NCBI RefSeq assembly: GCF_037546065.1
Contig: NZ_JAWMWG010000001.1
Span: 806,001 to 870,000 of the forward strand
DNA: 64,000 nt
Source of the DNA: Holzapfeliella saturejae
GTDB lineage: Bacteria; Bacillota; Bacilli; Lactobacillales; Lactobacillaceae
Reading direction: 5' to 3'
Part shown: positions 23,045-32,522 of the stretch, piece after piece
Numbering within the stretch: position 1 is the first letter of the stretch
Layout of the letters: every line of letters starts with the position of its first letter
The notes under the pieces: generated by a model
What the model was told of the DNA's origin: nothing
Seen by the model: only the letters and a program-made list of their open reading frames with translations
Databases searched by the model: none
Position numbers and translations under genes: made by a program

Positions 23045-23707
23045 TACATAAAATAAAATTGAAAAATACATCAAAGCTGAGGCAATCATAACAAATACAT
23101 GCCAGATAACATGGATAAAAGGAATGCCGCGCATACTATATATCAAAGCACCTACTGTATAAGTAATGCCACCAAGTAGAAGTAGCCAAAATCCGGTACT
23201 ACCTAGAGTATGATACAAATCGTTACCACTTAAAATAACAATCCAGCCCAGTCCAATGTAGAGTAAAACGTCAATAATTTTATGTTTGGATAAATTGAAA
23301 ATTTTATAGATAATTCCAAAAATAGCTAGGAACCAAACAGCGCTAAACATCCACCAACCTTTAGCACCACCGATGGCCACTAATGTATAAGGTGTATAAG
23401 AACCTGCAATCAAAATGAAAATGGCACTGTGGTCAAAAATTCTAAACACACGTCGAGCTCGTGTAAAAGAAAGCGAGTGATAAAGCGTCGAACACAGGTA
23501 AAGAGTTAGCAGTGAACAACCATAAATGGTAAAAGTAACAATTCGCATGGCATCCCCGGTATGAGCTGCCTTAACGATTAAGATAACTAACCCTGCAATC
23601 GCTAACAAAACACCAATTCCATGTGTTACCGCCCCAAAAACTTCATTGAGGATATTATAACTTTTTGAAACATGTTCTGGTTTTTGAAATAGTTTTTTTA
23701 ATTCCAT
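23042..23707 (-). CDS. trhA: Hemolysin III family (TrhA/PAQR-like) membrane protein
   Basis: A 221-residue protein with seven hydrophobic segments. It carries the family's metal-site motifs: NEVFGAVTHGIGVLLA near the N-terminus, STLYHSLSF and FDHSAIFILIAGSYTP in the middle, and HVIWHVFVMIASALMYFSIL at the C-terminus, giving the conserved Ser/Asp/three-His zinc-site pattern of the CREST superfamily. The 'hemolysin' label is historical; bacterial members have been linked to membrane lipid homeostasis. ATG 23707 is preceded by AAGGTGA on the minus strand. Confidence 0.9.
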   Translation of the reverse strand: MELKKLFQKPEHVSKSYNILNEVFGAVTHGIGVLLAIAGLVILIVKAAHTGDAMRIVTFTIYGCSLLTLYLCSTLYHSLSFTRARRVFRIFDHSAIFILIAGSYTPYTLVAIGGAKGWWMFSAVWFLAIFGIIYKIFNLSKHKIIDVLLYIGLGWIVILSGNDLYHTLGSTGFWLLLLGGITYTVGALIYSMRGIPFIHVIWHVFVMIASALMYFSILFYV

Positions 23708-23767
23708 ATTTTTTCACCTTAAAACTAAAAAGAATTTTTATTTTCTGTTATACTTAACACAGTAAAA

Positions 23768-23794
23768 TACTAATAATATCGTATCATATTAGTA
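23768..23794. repeat. Inverted repeat between divergent trhA and degV
   Basis: Arms TACTAATA and TATTAGTA separated by 11 bases. It sits in the shared promoter region of the two divergent genes and may be an operator for either; no regulator is identified. Confidence 0.4.
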
Positions 23795-23830
23795 ATTCTT
23801 TATCTATAATTTATATATTTAGGAGAATAA

Positions 23831-24679
23831 ATGGTGTCAAAAATAAAAATAGTAACAGATTCATCTGTTCAATTAACAGCTGAAGAAATTAAACAACACA
23901 ACATTACAGTCGTACCCCTAACAATTACAATTGATGGTAAAAGTTATGTCGATGGTGTTGATATCGATCGTGAAACTTTCGTTCAAAAAATGAAAGAAAG
24001 TGAAGACCTACCTAAAACGAGTCAACCTCCTATTGGACAATTTGCGGAAGTTTTTGAAGAATTAACCGCTGATGGTAGCGAATTATTAGTGCTAACAATG
24101 ACTAAGAGTTTAAGTGGAACAGTGGATTCAGCTCGCCAAGCTGCTGAAATGGTTAACCCAGATAAAATTCACGTGGTTGATAGTACCTTTATTGACCGTG
24201 CTTTGTCATTCCAAGTACTTGAGGCAGCTCAAGCCGTGGAAGCAGGTAAAACACTTGAAGAAACATTAGCGATTGTTGATAAGGTAAGAGAAAATACCCA
24301 ACTACAACTAGTTGTTGTAAACTTAGATAACTTAATTAAAGGTGGTCGTTTGGGCAAAGTAACCGGTCGCATTGCAACTATGCTTAATATCAAAGCTGTT
24401 TTAGAAGTAAAAGACAGTAACTTAGATATTGTAGGGCGTGGACGTGGCCAAAAAGTGGTTAAGCAATTCATTAATGACCGCTTAGATAAAATCAAGAACG
24501 AAAATGTTAAAGGTGTCGGGATTTCTTATGTTGATATCAAGGATCAAATGGATGCTTTAACTGATCAAATTCATGAAATTAAACCAGACTTACCTGTGCT
24601 TTCATACGAAACAACGCCTGTTGTTGCAACACACACAGGTCTTGGTGCATTTGCAATTATCTATTACACAGAAGATTAA
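23831..24679 (+). CDS. DegV family fatty-acid-binding protein
   Basis: A 282-residue DegV/FakB-type protein. The N-terminal KIVTDSSVQLT, the PKTSQPPIGQFAEVFEEL segment with the fatty-acid contact Thr-Ser, and GGRLGKVTGRIATMLNIKAV are characteristic. FakB proteins bind a fatty acid for phosphorylation by FakA, feeding exogenous acids into phospholipids. A second DegV lies at 48889-49785; Firmicutes often have several with differing acyl preference. ATG 23831 follows AGGAG. Confidence 0.9.
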   Translation: MVSKIKIVTDSSVQLTAEEIKQHNITVVPLTITIDGKSYVDGVDIDRETFVQKMKESEDLPKTSQPPIGQFAEVFEELTADGSELLVLTMTKSLSGTVDSARQAAEMVNPDKIHVVDSTFIDRALSFQVLEAAQAVEAGKTLEETLAIVDKVRENTQLQLVVVNLDNLIKGGRLGKVTGRIATMLNIKAVLEVKDSNLDIVGRGRGQKVVKQFINDRLDKIKNENVKGVGISYVDIKDQMDALTDQIHEIKPDLPVLSYETTPVVATHTGLGAFAIIYYTED

Positions 24680-24690
24680 GAAGGCTAATT

Positions 24691-24918
24691 ATGCAACAAA
24701 GTTTTTATCAATATTTAATGACACAACGTCATCCAGGTTCGCATCATCCAATCGCTCAATTTGCTCAAAATGCGTTTTTGGATCATGATTTTCCAAAGCT
24801 ATCGCAGGATTACGATGAATTATCAGATTATTTGGAACTGAGTGGGGATTACGTTTTAGAAATGAGTGTCTTTGATGAGGCTTTTCAAAATTATCTTACT
24901 CAAATGGGAGAAGTATAA
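24691..24918 (+). CDS. YozE family (UPF0346) protein
   Basis: A 75-residue helical protein with the family's SFYQYLMTQRHPGSHHPIAQ start and ALEPLARTY-like middle replaced here by NAFLDHDFPKLSQDYDELSD. The YozE fold is SAM-like; function is unknown. It starts 11 bases after degV and ends before a hairpin, so degV-yozE are probably co-transcribed. Confidence 0.85.
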   Translation: MQQSFYQYLMTQRHPGSHHPIAQFAQNAFLDHDFPKLSQDYDELSDYLELSGDYVLEMSVFDEAFQNYLTQMGEV

Positions 24919-24922
24919 AGCA

Positions 24923-24957
24923 AAAGGTGATGCAATATGATGCATCACCTTTAATTA
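24923..24957 (+). terminator. Terminator after the yozE gene
   Basis: 12-base perfect stem AAAGGTGATGCA/TGCATCACCTTT, loop ATATGA, then AATTATTTTT. Confidence 0.75.
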
Positions 24958-24975
24958 TTTTTGGAGGGATTATTA

Positions 24976-25827
24976 ATGCGAAAAATTAACTGGTATCCAG
25001 GCCATATGAATAAGGCCAAAAACCAAATTGAAGAAAAATTAAGTTTAGTTGATGTCGTTATTGAGGTGTTAGATGCCCGTGTACCAGAGTCATCTCGTAA
25101 CCCTGTTGTGGCAAAACTAACTGACCAAAAACCTAAAGTTATTGTTTTGAACAAGAGCGATTTAGCAGATCCAAAGTTAACTAAACGTTGGAAAAACTAT
25201 TACGAAAATGAAAATACCGTTGTTGTGGCTTTAGATTCAAAACATAACAGTAAATTACCTGAACTACTCAAGGCTATCAAAAAAGCTAGTGCTGCAAAAA
25301 TTGAAAAACTCACTCAAAAAGGCGTGGTTAATCCTGTTATTCGTGCTATTTGCGTGGGAATTCCAAACTGCGGTAAATCAACTATTTTAAATCGACTAGT
25401 TGGAAAAAATGTAGCCGTTGTTGGTAATAAACCAGGGGTAACTAAAAATCAAAACTGGTTAAAAGTTAACCAACAAATTGAATTGCTTGATACACCAGGA
25501 ATTTTGTGGCCAAAATTCGAAGACCCAGAAGTCGGCATGAAATTAGCCGCAATCGGTTCAATTAAAGAAACCGTTTTTCAATTTGATGACGTGGCGTTAT
25601 TCTTGTTAGATTATTTACATTCATTTTACCCAAAACAACTAGATAAATATCTTAACACCATTGACTTTGATGAAAATCTCCCAGAATTATTAATGACTAT
25701 GACGCAAAAGTTTGGTTTTAGAGATGATTATGACCGCTATAGTTATCACTTTATTCAACAAGTCCGTAAACTTAAACTGGGGCAAATCACCTTTGATTAC
25801 TTAAAAGAGGTTAGTCATGACGATTAG
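24976..25827 (+). CDS. rbgA: Ribosome biogenesis GTPase RbgA (YlqF)
   Basis: A 283-residue circularly permuted GTPase. The permuted motif order is visible: G4 NKSDLAD (about residue 60) comes before G1 GIPNCGKST (about 128) and G3 DTPGI (about 172). The N-terminal INWYPGHMNKAKNQIEEKLS and the C-terminal ANTAR-like helical domain are family-typical. RbgA acts in late 50S subunit assembly. Start ATG 24976 follows TGGAGGG. It overlaps rnhB by 11 bases. Confidence 0.95.
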   Translation: MRKINWYPGHMNKAKNQIEEKLSLVDVVIEVLDARVPESSRNPVVAKLTDQKPKVIVLNKSDLADPKLTKRWKNYYENENTVVVALDSKHNSKLPELLKAIKKASAAKIEKLTQKGVVNPVIRAICVGIPNCGKSTILNRLVGKNVAVVGNKPGVTKNQNWLKVNQQIELLDTPGILWPKFEDPEVGMKLAAIGSIKETVFQFDDVALFLLDYLHSFYPKQLDKYLNTIDFDENLPELLMTMTQKFGFRDDYDRYSYHFIQQVRKLKLGQITFDYLKEVSHDD

Positions 25828-26572
25828 TGAAATTAAGCAATTATTGAAGGTTGATGACGTTCAAGAATCTTTACTTACAGAACTTGCTGAAGACTCTCGA
25901 AAAGGCGTACAGCAAGCATTAAAAGCTTATTATAGTCGTATAGCTAAGCAACACCAGTTAAAGCAAGCTTTTGATGACCGCTTTTTCTATGAAAGAAAAC
26001 TGTGGCAAGATAATTATAAGACTATTGCAGGGGTTGATGAAGTGGGAAGAGGCCCACTAGCAGGACCTGTTGTGTGTGCAGCTGTTGTGTTACCAGAAGA
26101 CTTTAATGTGATTGAAGTTAATGACTCTAAACAATTAAGTCTTGAAAAGCGTGAAGCTTTGTTTTATCAAATTCTAGACCAAGCACTTGATGTCAGCATC
26201 GGGATTAAAAGCGAAAAGGTGATTGATGATATTAATATTTATCAAGCCACAAAACTAGCTATGAAAGAAGCCGTTTTAAACCTACAACAAATGCCACAGC
26301 ACCTTTTAGTTGACGCAATGGTCATTCCTGTCGATATTCCTCAAACCAAGCTAATCAAAGGGGATGCAAAAAGTAATTCGATTGCTGCAGCTAGTATCGT
26401 AGCTAAAGTGATTCGTGACCGCTTAATGATTACTTATGATCAAGCGTACCCAGGATATGATTTTTCACATAATGCCGGATATGGGACTAAAAAACACTTA
26501 GCAGGGTTGAAACAATTGGGAGCTACTCCTATTCACCGAAAAACCTTTTCACCGGTCATGGAATATTTATAA
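25817..26572 (+). CDS. rnhB: Ribonuclease HII
   Basis: A 251-residue RNase HII that cuts RNA in RNA-DNA hybrids, including single ribonucleotides. Catalytic motif DEVGRGPLAGPVV (first two acids at about 74-75), the middle Asp in LLVDAMVI and the later Asp in IRDRLM complete the DEDD set. The N-terminal ~65-residue extension is usual in Firmicutes. The gene overlaps rbgA, as commonly seen in this group. Confidence 0.95.
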   Translation: MTISEIKQLLKVDDVQESLLTELAEDSRKGVQQALKAYYSRIAKQHQLKQAFDDRFFYERKLWQDNYKTIAGVDEVGRGPLAGPVVCAAVVLPEDFNVIEVNDSKQLSLEKREALFYQILDQALDVSIGIKSEKVIDDINIYQATKLAMKEAVLNLQQMPQHLLVDAMVIPVDIPQTKLIKGDAKSNSIAAASIVAKVIRDRLMITYDQAYPGYDFSHNAGYGTKKHLAGLKQLGATPIHRKTFSPVMEYL

Positions 26573-26606
26573 TTTGCGTATTTTAATAAATAGGAGGGCT
26601 AAGCCA

Positions 26607-27458
26607 ATGAATAAAACCTTATATTTATTAAAAATGCAATTATCAAAAGAGTTTACCTACAAACAAAATCTGTTAGTAGCATCCCTACTAGCCGAATGTT
26701 CATCTAAAACAGAGTTTGTCACTCTAATCAACCAAACATTAGAAGTTCAACCGATTAAGTCGTTATTACTAAAGGTGCTGTACTCACGTCAGTGGGATTA
26801 TCAGGTTACGCAAGTTCAACGATTTTGTGAAGTTATCAGCTTGCTAGATAAGACCTATCCCAACCGGTTAGCTGAAATTTATCATCCGCCTATTTTATTA
26901 TTTTTACAAGGTGATAAAACTTTATTAAATAGTAGAATTACGTCAATTGTTGGGGCAAGATTTGCCTCAACATACAGTGAAGATTGTCTGCGTCCTATCA
27001 TTGCACGATTAGTTGAAACAAACCAAACAACTTGTAGTGGATTAGCCAAGGGTGTAGATGGCTTTTGTCATGAACAAACACTAGCTCAAAAAGGCAAAAC
27101 CATTGCTGTTTTAGGGCATGGATTACGGCATTGCTACCCAAAATCACACGAAGGCTTGTTAGATGAAATTAAACGGTCAGGGTTATTAGTATCAGAGTAT
27201 TTACCAGATACACCGCCGACTCGTTTTCGTTTTCCAGAGCGTAATCGAATTATTGCTGGCTTATGTCAAAATATTATTGTGTCTGAAGCTAGACAAAAAA
27301 GTGGTTCATTGATTACAGCTAATTTAGCCTTACAAGAAAATCGCAATGTCTTTGCGATTCCAGGACCGATTACGAGCAAGCTTTCGCAAGGAACTAACGC
27401 TTTAATTGAAAGTGGTGCAACGCCGTTATTATTTTCAAATATCGACCAGCTTGGCTAA
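26607..27458 (+). CDS. dprA: DNA-processing protein DprA (Smf)
   Basis: A 283-residue DprA, which binds incoming single-stranded DNA and loads RecA during natural transformation. The Rossmann-like core is complete: TSIVGARFAS, CSGLAKGVDGFCHEQTL, GKTIAVLGHGLRHCYP, FRFPERNRIIAGL and SEARQKSGSLITANLAL. The start ATG 26607 follows AGGAGGG; an ATG at 26574 lies upstream of that site. Placement between rnhB and topA is classical. Confidence 0.94.
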   Translation: MNKTLYLLKMQLSKEFTYKQNLLVASLLAECSSKTEFVTLINQTLEVQPIKSLLLKVLYSRQWDYQVTQVQRFCEVISLLDKTYPNRLAEIYHPPILLFLQGDKTLLNSRITSIVGARFASTYSEDCLRPIIARLVETNQTTCSGLAKGVDGFCHEQTLAQKGKTIAVLGHGLRHCYPKSHEGLLDEIKRSGLLVSEYLPDTPPTRFRFPERNRIIAGLCQNIIVSEARQKSGSLITANLALQENRNVFAIPGPITSKLSQGTNALIESGATPLLFSNIDQLG

Positions 27459-27477
27459 TGCTAGTATTAAAAATTAT

Positions 27478-27506
27478 TTGACATTCGGTTTTTTGTAGAA
27501 TATGCT
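27478..27506 (+). promoter_or_regulatory. topA promoter
   Basis: TTGACA (27478-27483), 17-base spacer, TATGCT (27501-27506), 40 bases before the topA ATG. Confidence 0.7.
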
Positions 27507-27545
27507 AGTTACGATTTTCACTGAACGCATAGGAAGGGGCTTATC

Positions 27546-29618
27546 ATGCCTAAGAAAAACTTAGTAATTGTTGAGTCACCAGCAAAAGCAAAGACGATTG
27601 AGAAGTATTTAGGTCGCAATTATAAAGTCATTGCCAGTCTGGGACACATTCGAGATTTACCAAAATCACAAATGGGAATTGATGTGGAGAATAATTATGA
27701 ACCCAAGTATATTTCCATTAGAGGTAAAGGCGATACAATTAAAAAATTGAAACAAGCTGCTTCAAAAGCTAAGAATGTTTATCTGGCAGCCGACCCGGAC
27801 CGTGAAGGGGAAGCCATTGCCTTTCATTTGGCACATATCTTAAAACTAGACCCAACTGCAAAGAATCGGGTTGTCTTCAACGAAATCACCAAAGATGCCG
27901 TAAAAAGCGCTTTTAAAGAACCAAGAGCGATTAATATGGATCTTGTAAACTCGCAACAAGCTCGCCGTATTTTAGACCGATTGGTGGGGTATTCCATTAG
28001 TCCTATTTTGTGGCGTAAAGTTAAAAAAGGCTTGAGTGCCGGAAGAGTCCAATCGATTGCTTTAAAACTTGTCATTGACCGTGAAAAGCAAATTCAACAA
28101 TTTAATCCAGAAGAATACTGGAAGATTGAGACCACATTTGCTAAAGGAAAGTCTCAATTTGAGGCATCTTTCCAAGCTCTAGAAGGCAAGAAAAAAGACT
28201 TATCAAATGAACAAGATGTCCAAGAAATTCTCAAAAAAATCAAAAAAGAACAATTGTTCGATATCCAAGAAGTAGTCAAAAAAGAACGCAAAAGAAACCC
28301 TCAAGCACCGTTTACAACCAGTGTTTTACAACAAGAGGCGAACAAGCGTTTAAATTTCAAAACACGTAAAACAATGATGATTGCCCAACAATTATATGAA
28401 GGAATTCATCTAGGTAAAAAAGAAGGAACCGTCGGATTAATTACGTATATGAGAACCGACTCAACACGTATTTCGGCCGTTGCTAAACATGAAGCAGGGA
28501 CATTTATTCACGATGAATATGGTGAAGAATATGCTTCGCATCATCCAAAAAAAGCTAAACAACAAGAAAATAGCCAAGATGCCCACGAAGCGATTCGGCC
28601 AACCTCAGTTCTCCGTACGCCTGAAAGTCTAAAAGAGTTACTTTCGCGAGATCAATTTAGACTTTATCAATTAATTTGGTCACGTTTTTTAGCTAGTCAA
28701 ATGACACCTGCTATTTTTGATACGGTTCGTGCCGACTTAGCACAAAACGGTGTCACTTTTAGAGCCAATGGTTCACAGATGAAATTTGAAGGGTTTACCA
28801 AAGTTTATAAAACAGATACAGATAAAAAGAATACTAAGTTACCTGTTTTAAAAGAGGGCGAACAAGTTAAACTAGAAACCATTAACCCAAGCCAACACTT
28901 TACGCAACCACCTGCACGTTACAGTGAAGCGACGTTAGTTAAAGTTCTTGAAGAAAATGGTGTCGGTCGTCCGTCAACTTACGCCCCAACAATTGATACT
29001 ATTCAAAAGCGTTACTATGTTAAACTGAATGGTCGTGCTTTTGAGCCAACTGAATTGGGAGAAATTGTAGATGACTTAATTGAGACATTCTTCCCTGATA
29101 TCGTCAATATTGACTTTACTGCACAGCTTGAGTCTGATTTAGACGAAATCGCAGAAAGAAAAGAACAATGGACAGATGTCATTGACCGTTACTATCGCCC
29201 ATTTGAAAAAGAGCTTATTAATGCCGATGAAAAAATCGAAAAAATTCAAATCAAAGATGAGCCTGCAGGATTCAATTGTGAAATTTGTGGAGCTCCAATG
29301 GTAATTAAAATGGGGCGTTATGGTAAGTTTTATGCTTGCTTGCGTTTCCCTGATTGCCGTAACACTCAAGCTATTGTGAAAGAAATCGGTGTACCTTGCC
29401 CAACTTGTGGTGAAGGTCAAGTGATTGAACGTAAATCAAAACGTAACCGTATTTTTTATGGTTGTTCACGTTATCCAGAATGTGAGTTTGTCTCATGGGA
29501 TAAACCATTGACTAGACTTTGTCCAGTTGATCAACATTTCTTGGTTGAAAAGAAAATCAAGGGCGGGACACAAGTGGTTTGTCCAAACGGTGATTACGAA
29601 GAAGAAGCACAAAAATAA
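27546..29618 (+). CDS. topA: DNA topoisomerase I
   Basis: A 690-residue type IA topoisomerase that relaxes negative supercoils. The N-terminal TOPRIM domain shows NLVIVESPAKAKTIEKYL and the DxD in AADPDREGEAIAFHL; the nucleophilic Tyr is in ITYMRTDSTRIS. The C-terminus has two good four-Cys zinc-ribbon repeats (CEICGAPM...CLRFPDC and CPTCGEG...CSRYPEC) and a third, degenerate repeat with fewer cysteines. Probably heads a topA-xerC-hslV-hslU operon (gaps of 11 bases or less). Confidence 0.97.
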   Translation: MPKKNLVIVESPAKAKTIEKYLGRNYKVIASLGHIRDLPKSQMGIDVENNYEPKYISIRGKGDTIKKLKQAASKAKNVYLAADPDREGEAIAFHLAHILKLDPTAKNRVVFNEITKDAVKSAFKEPRAINMDLVNSQQARRILDRLVGYSISPILWRKVKKGLSAGRVQSIALKLVIDREKQIQQFNPEEYWKIETTFAKGKSQFEASFQALEGKKKDLSNEQDVQEILKKIKKEQLFDIQEVVKKERKRNPQAPFTTSVLQQEANKRLNFKTRKTMMIAQQLYEGIHLGKKEGTVGLITYMRTDSTRISAVAKHEAGTFIHDEYGEEYASHHPKKAKQQENSQDAHEAIRPTSVLRTPESLKELLSRDQFRLYQLIWSRFLASQMTPAIFDTVRADLAQNGVTFRANGSQMKFEGFTKVYKTDTDKKNTKLPVLKEGEQVKLETINPSQHFTQPPARYSEATLVKVLEENGVGRPSTYAPTIDTIQKRYYVKLNGRAFEPTELGEIVDDLIETFFPDIVNIDFTAQLESDLDEIAERKEQWTDVIDRYYRPFEKELINADEKIEKIQIKDEPAGFNCEICGAPMVIKMGRYGKFYACLRFPDCRNTQAIVKEIGVPCPTCGEGQVIERKSKRNRIFYGCSRYPECEFVSWDKPLTRLCPVDQHFLVEKKIKGGTQVVCPNGDYEEEAQK

Positions 29619-29629
29619 GAGGGTAAAAC

Positions 29630-30556
29630 ATGGATTGGCCAACAAGATACTTTAATTATTTAAGAAATGAACGCCATTATTCAGAGCACACGATTGATGC
29701 TTATGAAGAAGATTTGAAGAATTTTATGGCATTTTTAGAAAATAGTGGTGGATTTAGTGGGTTTGAAGCTGTGCGTCTGCGTGATGCTGAAATTTTTCTA
29801 GCGGATATGTCTGATGCAGGTTACCAAAGAAAAACTATTGCTCGTCGTATTTCTTCTTTACGTTCGTTTTATTATTACTTAATTCGCTATAAAGTTGTCG
29901 AGGCAAATCCGTTTGAAACGATTACGCTACGATCAAATGAAAAAAAACTGCCACGATTTTTCTACGAAAATGAAATGGCAGTTTTATTTGATTCACTCGA
30001 TACCACAACACCACTTGGACAGCGGAATGCGGCTCTGTTAGAATTATTTTATGCAACAGGGATGCGTGTGAGTGAAGTCAGTGAATTAACCACTTCGAAA
30101 ATTGACTTTGATATGCGTGTGATTTTAGTTCATGGTAAAGGTAATAAAGATCGCTATGTCCCATTTGGGTTTCATGCTAAAAATGCTTTAGAAGATTACT
30201 TTCACGAAGCAAGAAAAGAGTTGATGACTAAATATCATCAAACACATTCTTACGTTTTTATTAATCAATACGGGAAGAAATTGACATCTCGCGGGATAAG
30301 ATATATCCTATCAGGGCTAATTAATAAATCAGCACTGACTTCTGATATGCATCCCCATATGTTAAGACATACTTTTGCGACGCATTTATTAAACCATGGT
30401 GCAGACCTTAGAACGGTTCAAGAGTTACTGGGTCATGCGTCACTGTCGACGACGCAAATTTATACGCATGTCACAATGGATCATTTACAACAGGACTATC
30501 AGAAGTTTTTCCAAAGAAATCAAGCAAAGGATGGTGCATCTAATGACAACAATTAG
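29630..30556 (+). CDS. xerC: Tyrosine recombinase XerC
   Basis: A 308-residue tyrosine recombinase, partner of XerD for chromosome dimer resolution. Catalytic residues are R146 (ATGMR), K170 (HGKGNK), H243 and R246 (HMLRH), H269 (LLGHAS) and Y278 (QIYTH). Position between topA and hslV identifies it as XerC (CodV in Bacillus). ATG 29630 follows GAGGGT; its 3' end overlaps hslV by 14 bases. Confidence 0.95.
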   Translation: MDWPTRYFNYLRNERHYSEHTIDAYEEDLKNFMAFLENSGGFSGFEAVRLRDAEIFLADMSDAGYQRKTIARRISSLRSFYYYLIRYKVVEANPFETITLRSNEKKLPRFFYENEMAVLFDSLDTTTPLGQRNAALLELFYATGMRVSEVSELTTSKIDFDMRVILVHGKGNKDRYVPFGFHAKNALEDYFHEARKELMTKYHQTHSYVFINQYGKKLTSRGIRYILSGLINKSALTSDMHPHMLRHTFATHLLNHGADLRTVQELLGHASLSTTQIYTHVTMDHLQQDYQKFFQRNQAKDGASNDNN

Positions 30557-31067
30557 TGCCGTAAAACATAACAACAAAACTGCGATTGCAGGCGATGGAC
30601 AAATTACAATGGGTGAGAAATTCATCACCAAAAAATCAGCTCATAAAATCAGACGTATCTACAATGACCAAGTGGTTGTTGGATTTGCTGGTGGTGTGGC
30701 TGATGCCATTACATTACAAGATTGGCTAGAAAAGAAACTTGAAAGTTTTGGCGGCGATTTAAAACGTGCGGCTGTTGAACTTGCACAAGACTGGCGTAAA
30801 GACCCAACATTACAAAAACTAGAAGCGTTATTAATTGCTTTTGATGAAAATGACTTACTGATGATTTCAGGTAATGGTGAAGTCATTGAACCCGATGAAG
30901 CTGTTGTTGCAATTGGTTCTGGTGGTAATTTTGCTCAAGCAGCAGCAATTGCCATGACCCGTCACAGTAGTGATATGACAGCTGAAGAAATTGCAAAAGA
31001 AGCCATCAATATCGCAGCAGATATTGATGTTTACACAAACCACAATATTTTAACAGATAGTTTATAG
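30543..31067 (+). CDS. hslV: ATP-dependent protease peptidase subunit HslV
   Basis: A 174-residue proteasome-like peptidase. Starting at ATG 30543 gives MTTISAVKHNNKTAIAGDGQ, where removal of Met exposes Thr as the N-terminal nucleophile, unlike the Ser-type ClpQ of Bacillus. The GSGGNFAQAAAIAM and later motifs are complete. A longer frame from 30396 lies inside xerC and is unsupported. It assembles with HslU into a two-ring protease in the cytoplasm. Confidence 0.95.
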   Translation: MTTISAVKHNNKTAIAGDGQITMGEKFITKKSAHKIRRIYNDQVVVGFAGGVADAITLQDWLEKKLESFGGDLKRAAVELAQDWRKDPTLQKLEALLIAFDENDLLMISGNGEVIEPDEAVVAIGSGGNFAQAAAIAMTRHSSDMTAEEIAKEAINIAADIDVYTNHNILTDSL

Positions 31068-31078
31068 GAGAGTGCTAA

Positions 31079-32491
31079 ATGACAGTTCAAACACCTAAGA
31101 AAATAGTTTCTATTTTAGACAATTATGTTATTGGACAAGATTCAGCAAAACGTGCGATTAGTATTGCCTTGTATAACCGTTATCGCCGTATGCAACTTGA
31201 CGGTGAACTGCAACAAGAAATTACCCCTAAGAACTTGCTAATGGCAGGACCAACAGGGGTTGGTAAAACTGAGATTGCCCGTCGTTTAGCTAAAATAGTT
31301 GAAGCCCCATTTATCAAGGTTGAAGCAACTAAATTTACTGAGGTTGGTTACGTTGGTCGTGACGTTGAATCAATGGTACGTGATTTAGTTGAAAATGCTG
31401 TTCAAATGGAAGAGAAAAAACAACTTGAATCTGTTCGTGCTGAAGCCCTTAAAGAAGTAGACAAAATTTTAGTTAAAGCACTTGCACCAGGCAAGAAAAA
31501 AGAAAAGAATAACCAAATGAACATGCAAGATTTGTTTGGGATGTTCAATGGTGGTAGTGGTGACATGCCAAATTTTAGTCAAGAAGACGATGATGATCAA
31601 GAAGAAGTAGATGATGCTACACGCAATAAACGTTTATCACTTAAAGAAAAGCTAGACAAAGGCTTACTTGAACATGACTACGTTACTATCAAATTGGATG
31701 AACAAAAGAAAGTTAATCCAATGAATGATATGATGGGACAAATGGGCATGGATATGGGCGATATGATGAACTCACTTCGTCCTAAAAAGAAAATCAAACG
31801 TACGGTTCAAGTCAAAGAAGCTCGTGAACTATTAATTCAAGAACAAGCTAAAAAATTAGTTGATTATGATTCAATTTATCAACGTGCAATCGAACGTACA
31901 CAAGAAAATGGGATTATCTTTATTGACGAGATTGATAAAGTAACGTCAGGTCAAAAGAAACAATCTGGAGAAGTTTCTCGTGAAGGGGTTCAACGTGATA
32001 TTTTACCAATTGTTGAAGGAAATACCGTCAACACTAAATATGGTCCAGTTGATACCAACCACATTTTATTCATTGCAGCAGGTGCGTTTGCTGAATCAAA
32101 ACCAAGCGACTTAATCCCCGAATTACAAGGACGTTTCCCAATTCGTGTGGAACTAAATGCCTTAACTCGTGAAGACTTTGTTAAAATTTTAACAGACCCT
32201 TCAAATTCATTGATTAAGCAATACATTGCGTTACTTGATGCAGATGATATTAAATTATCATTCACTAAAGAAGCTATTGAAAAAATTGCTGAAATTGCTT
32301 ACGATGTTAACCAAGGAACAGATAATATCGGAGCGAGAAGACTGGCAACAATTCTTGAAAAACTTCTTGAAGAATTATTATTTGAAGGTCCAGATATGCA
32401 AATGGGTGAGATTCAAATCACGCAAGCATATGTTGAAAATAAATTATCAGATATCTTAACTAACAAAGATTTAACCAAATTTATTTTATAG
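31079..32491 (+). CDS. hslU: ATP-dependent protease ATPase subunit HslU
   Basis: A 470-residue AAA+ unfoldase. Walker A GPTGVGKTE (about residues 61-69), the pore motif GYVGRDVES, Walker B IIFIDEIDK and sensor 2 GARRLATILEKLLEELLFE are all present. The intermediate domain is Met/Asp-rich (PMNDMMGQMGMDMGDMM). The last residues LTKFIL form the C-terminal tail that activates HslV. A terminator follows directly; codY, which commonly comes next in this operon, is not here. Confidence 0.96.
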   Translation: MTVQTPKKIVSILDNYVIGQDSAKRAISIALYNRYRRMQLDGELQQEITPKNLLMAGPTGVGKTEIARRLAKIVEAPFIKVEATKFTEVGYVGRDVESMVRDLVENAVQMEEKKQLESVRAEALKEVDKILVKALAPGKKKEKNNQMNMQDLFGMFNGGSGDMPNFSQEDDDDQEEVDDATRNKRLSLKEKLDKGLLEHDYVTIKLDEQKKVNPMNDMMGQMGMDMGDMMNSLRPKKKIKRTVQVKEARELLIQEQAKKLVDYDSIYQRAIERTQENGIIFIDEIDKVTSGQKKQSGEVSREGVQRDILPIVEGNTVNTKYGPVDTNHILFIAAGAFAESKPSDLIPELQGRFPIRVELNALTREDFVKILTDPSNSLIKQYIALLDADDIKLSFTKEAIEKIAEIAYDVNQGTDNIGARRLATILEKLLEELLFEGPDMQMGEIQITQAYVENKLSDILTNKDLTKFIL

Positions 32492-32493
32492 AA

Positions 32494-32522
32494 AAAAACT
32501 AGGATAGTTATCCTAGTTTTTT
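32494..32522. terminator. Bidirectional terminator between hslU and plsY
   Basis: AAAAACTAGGATA, loop GT, TATCCTAGTTTTTT between the convergent genes. Confidence 0.85.
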
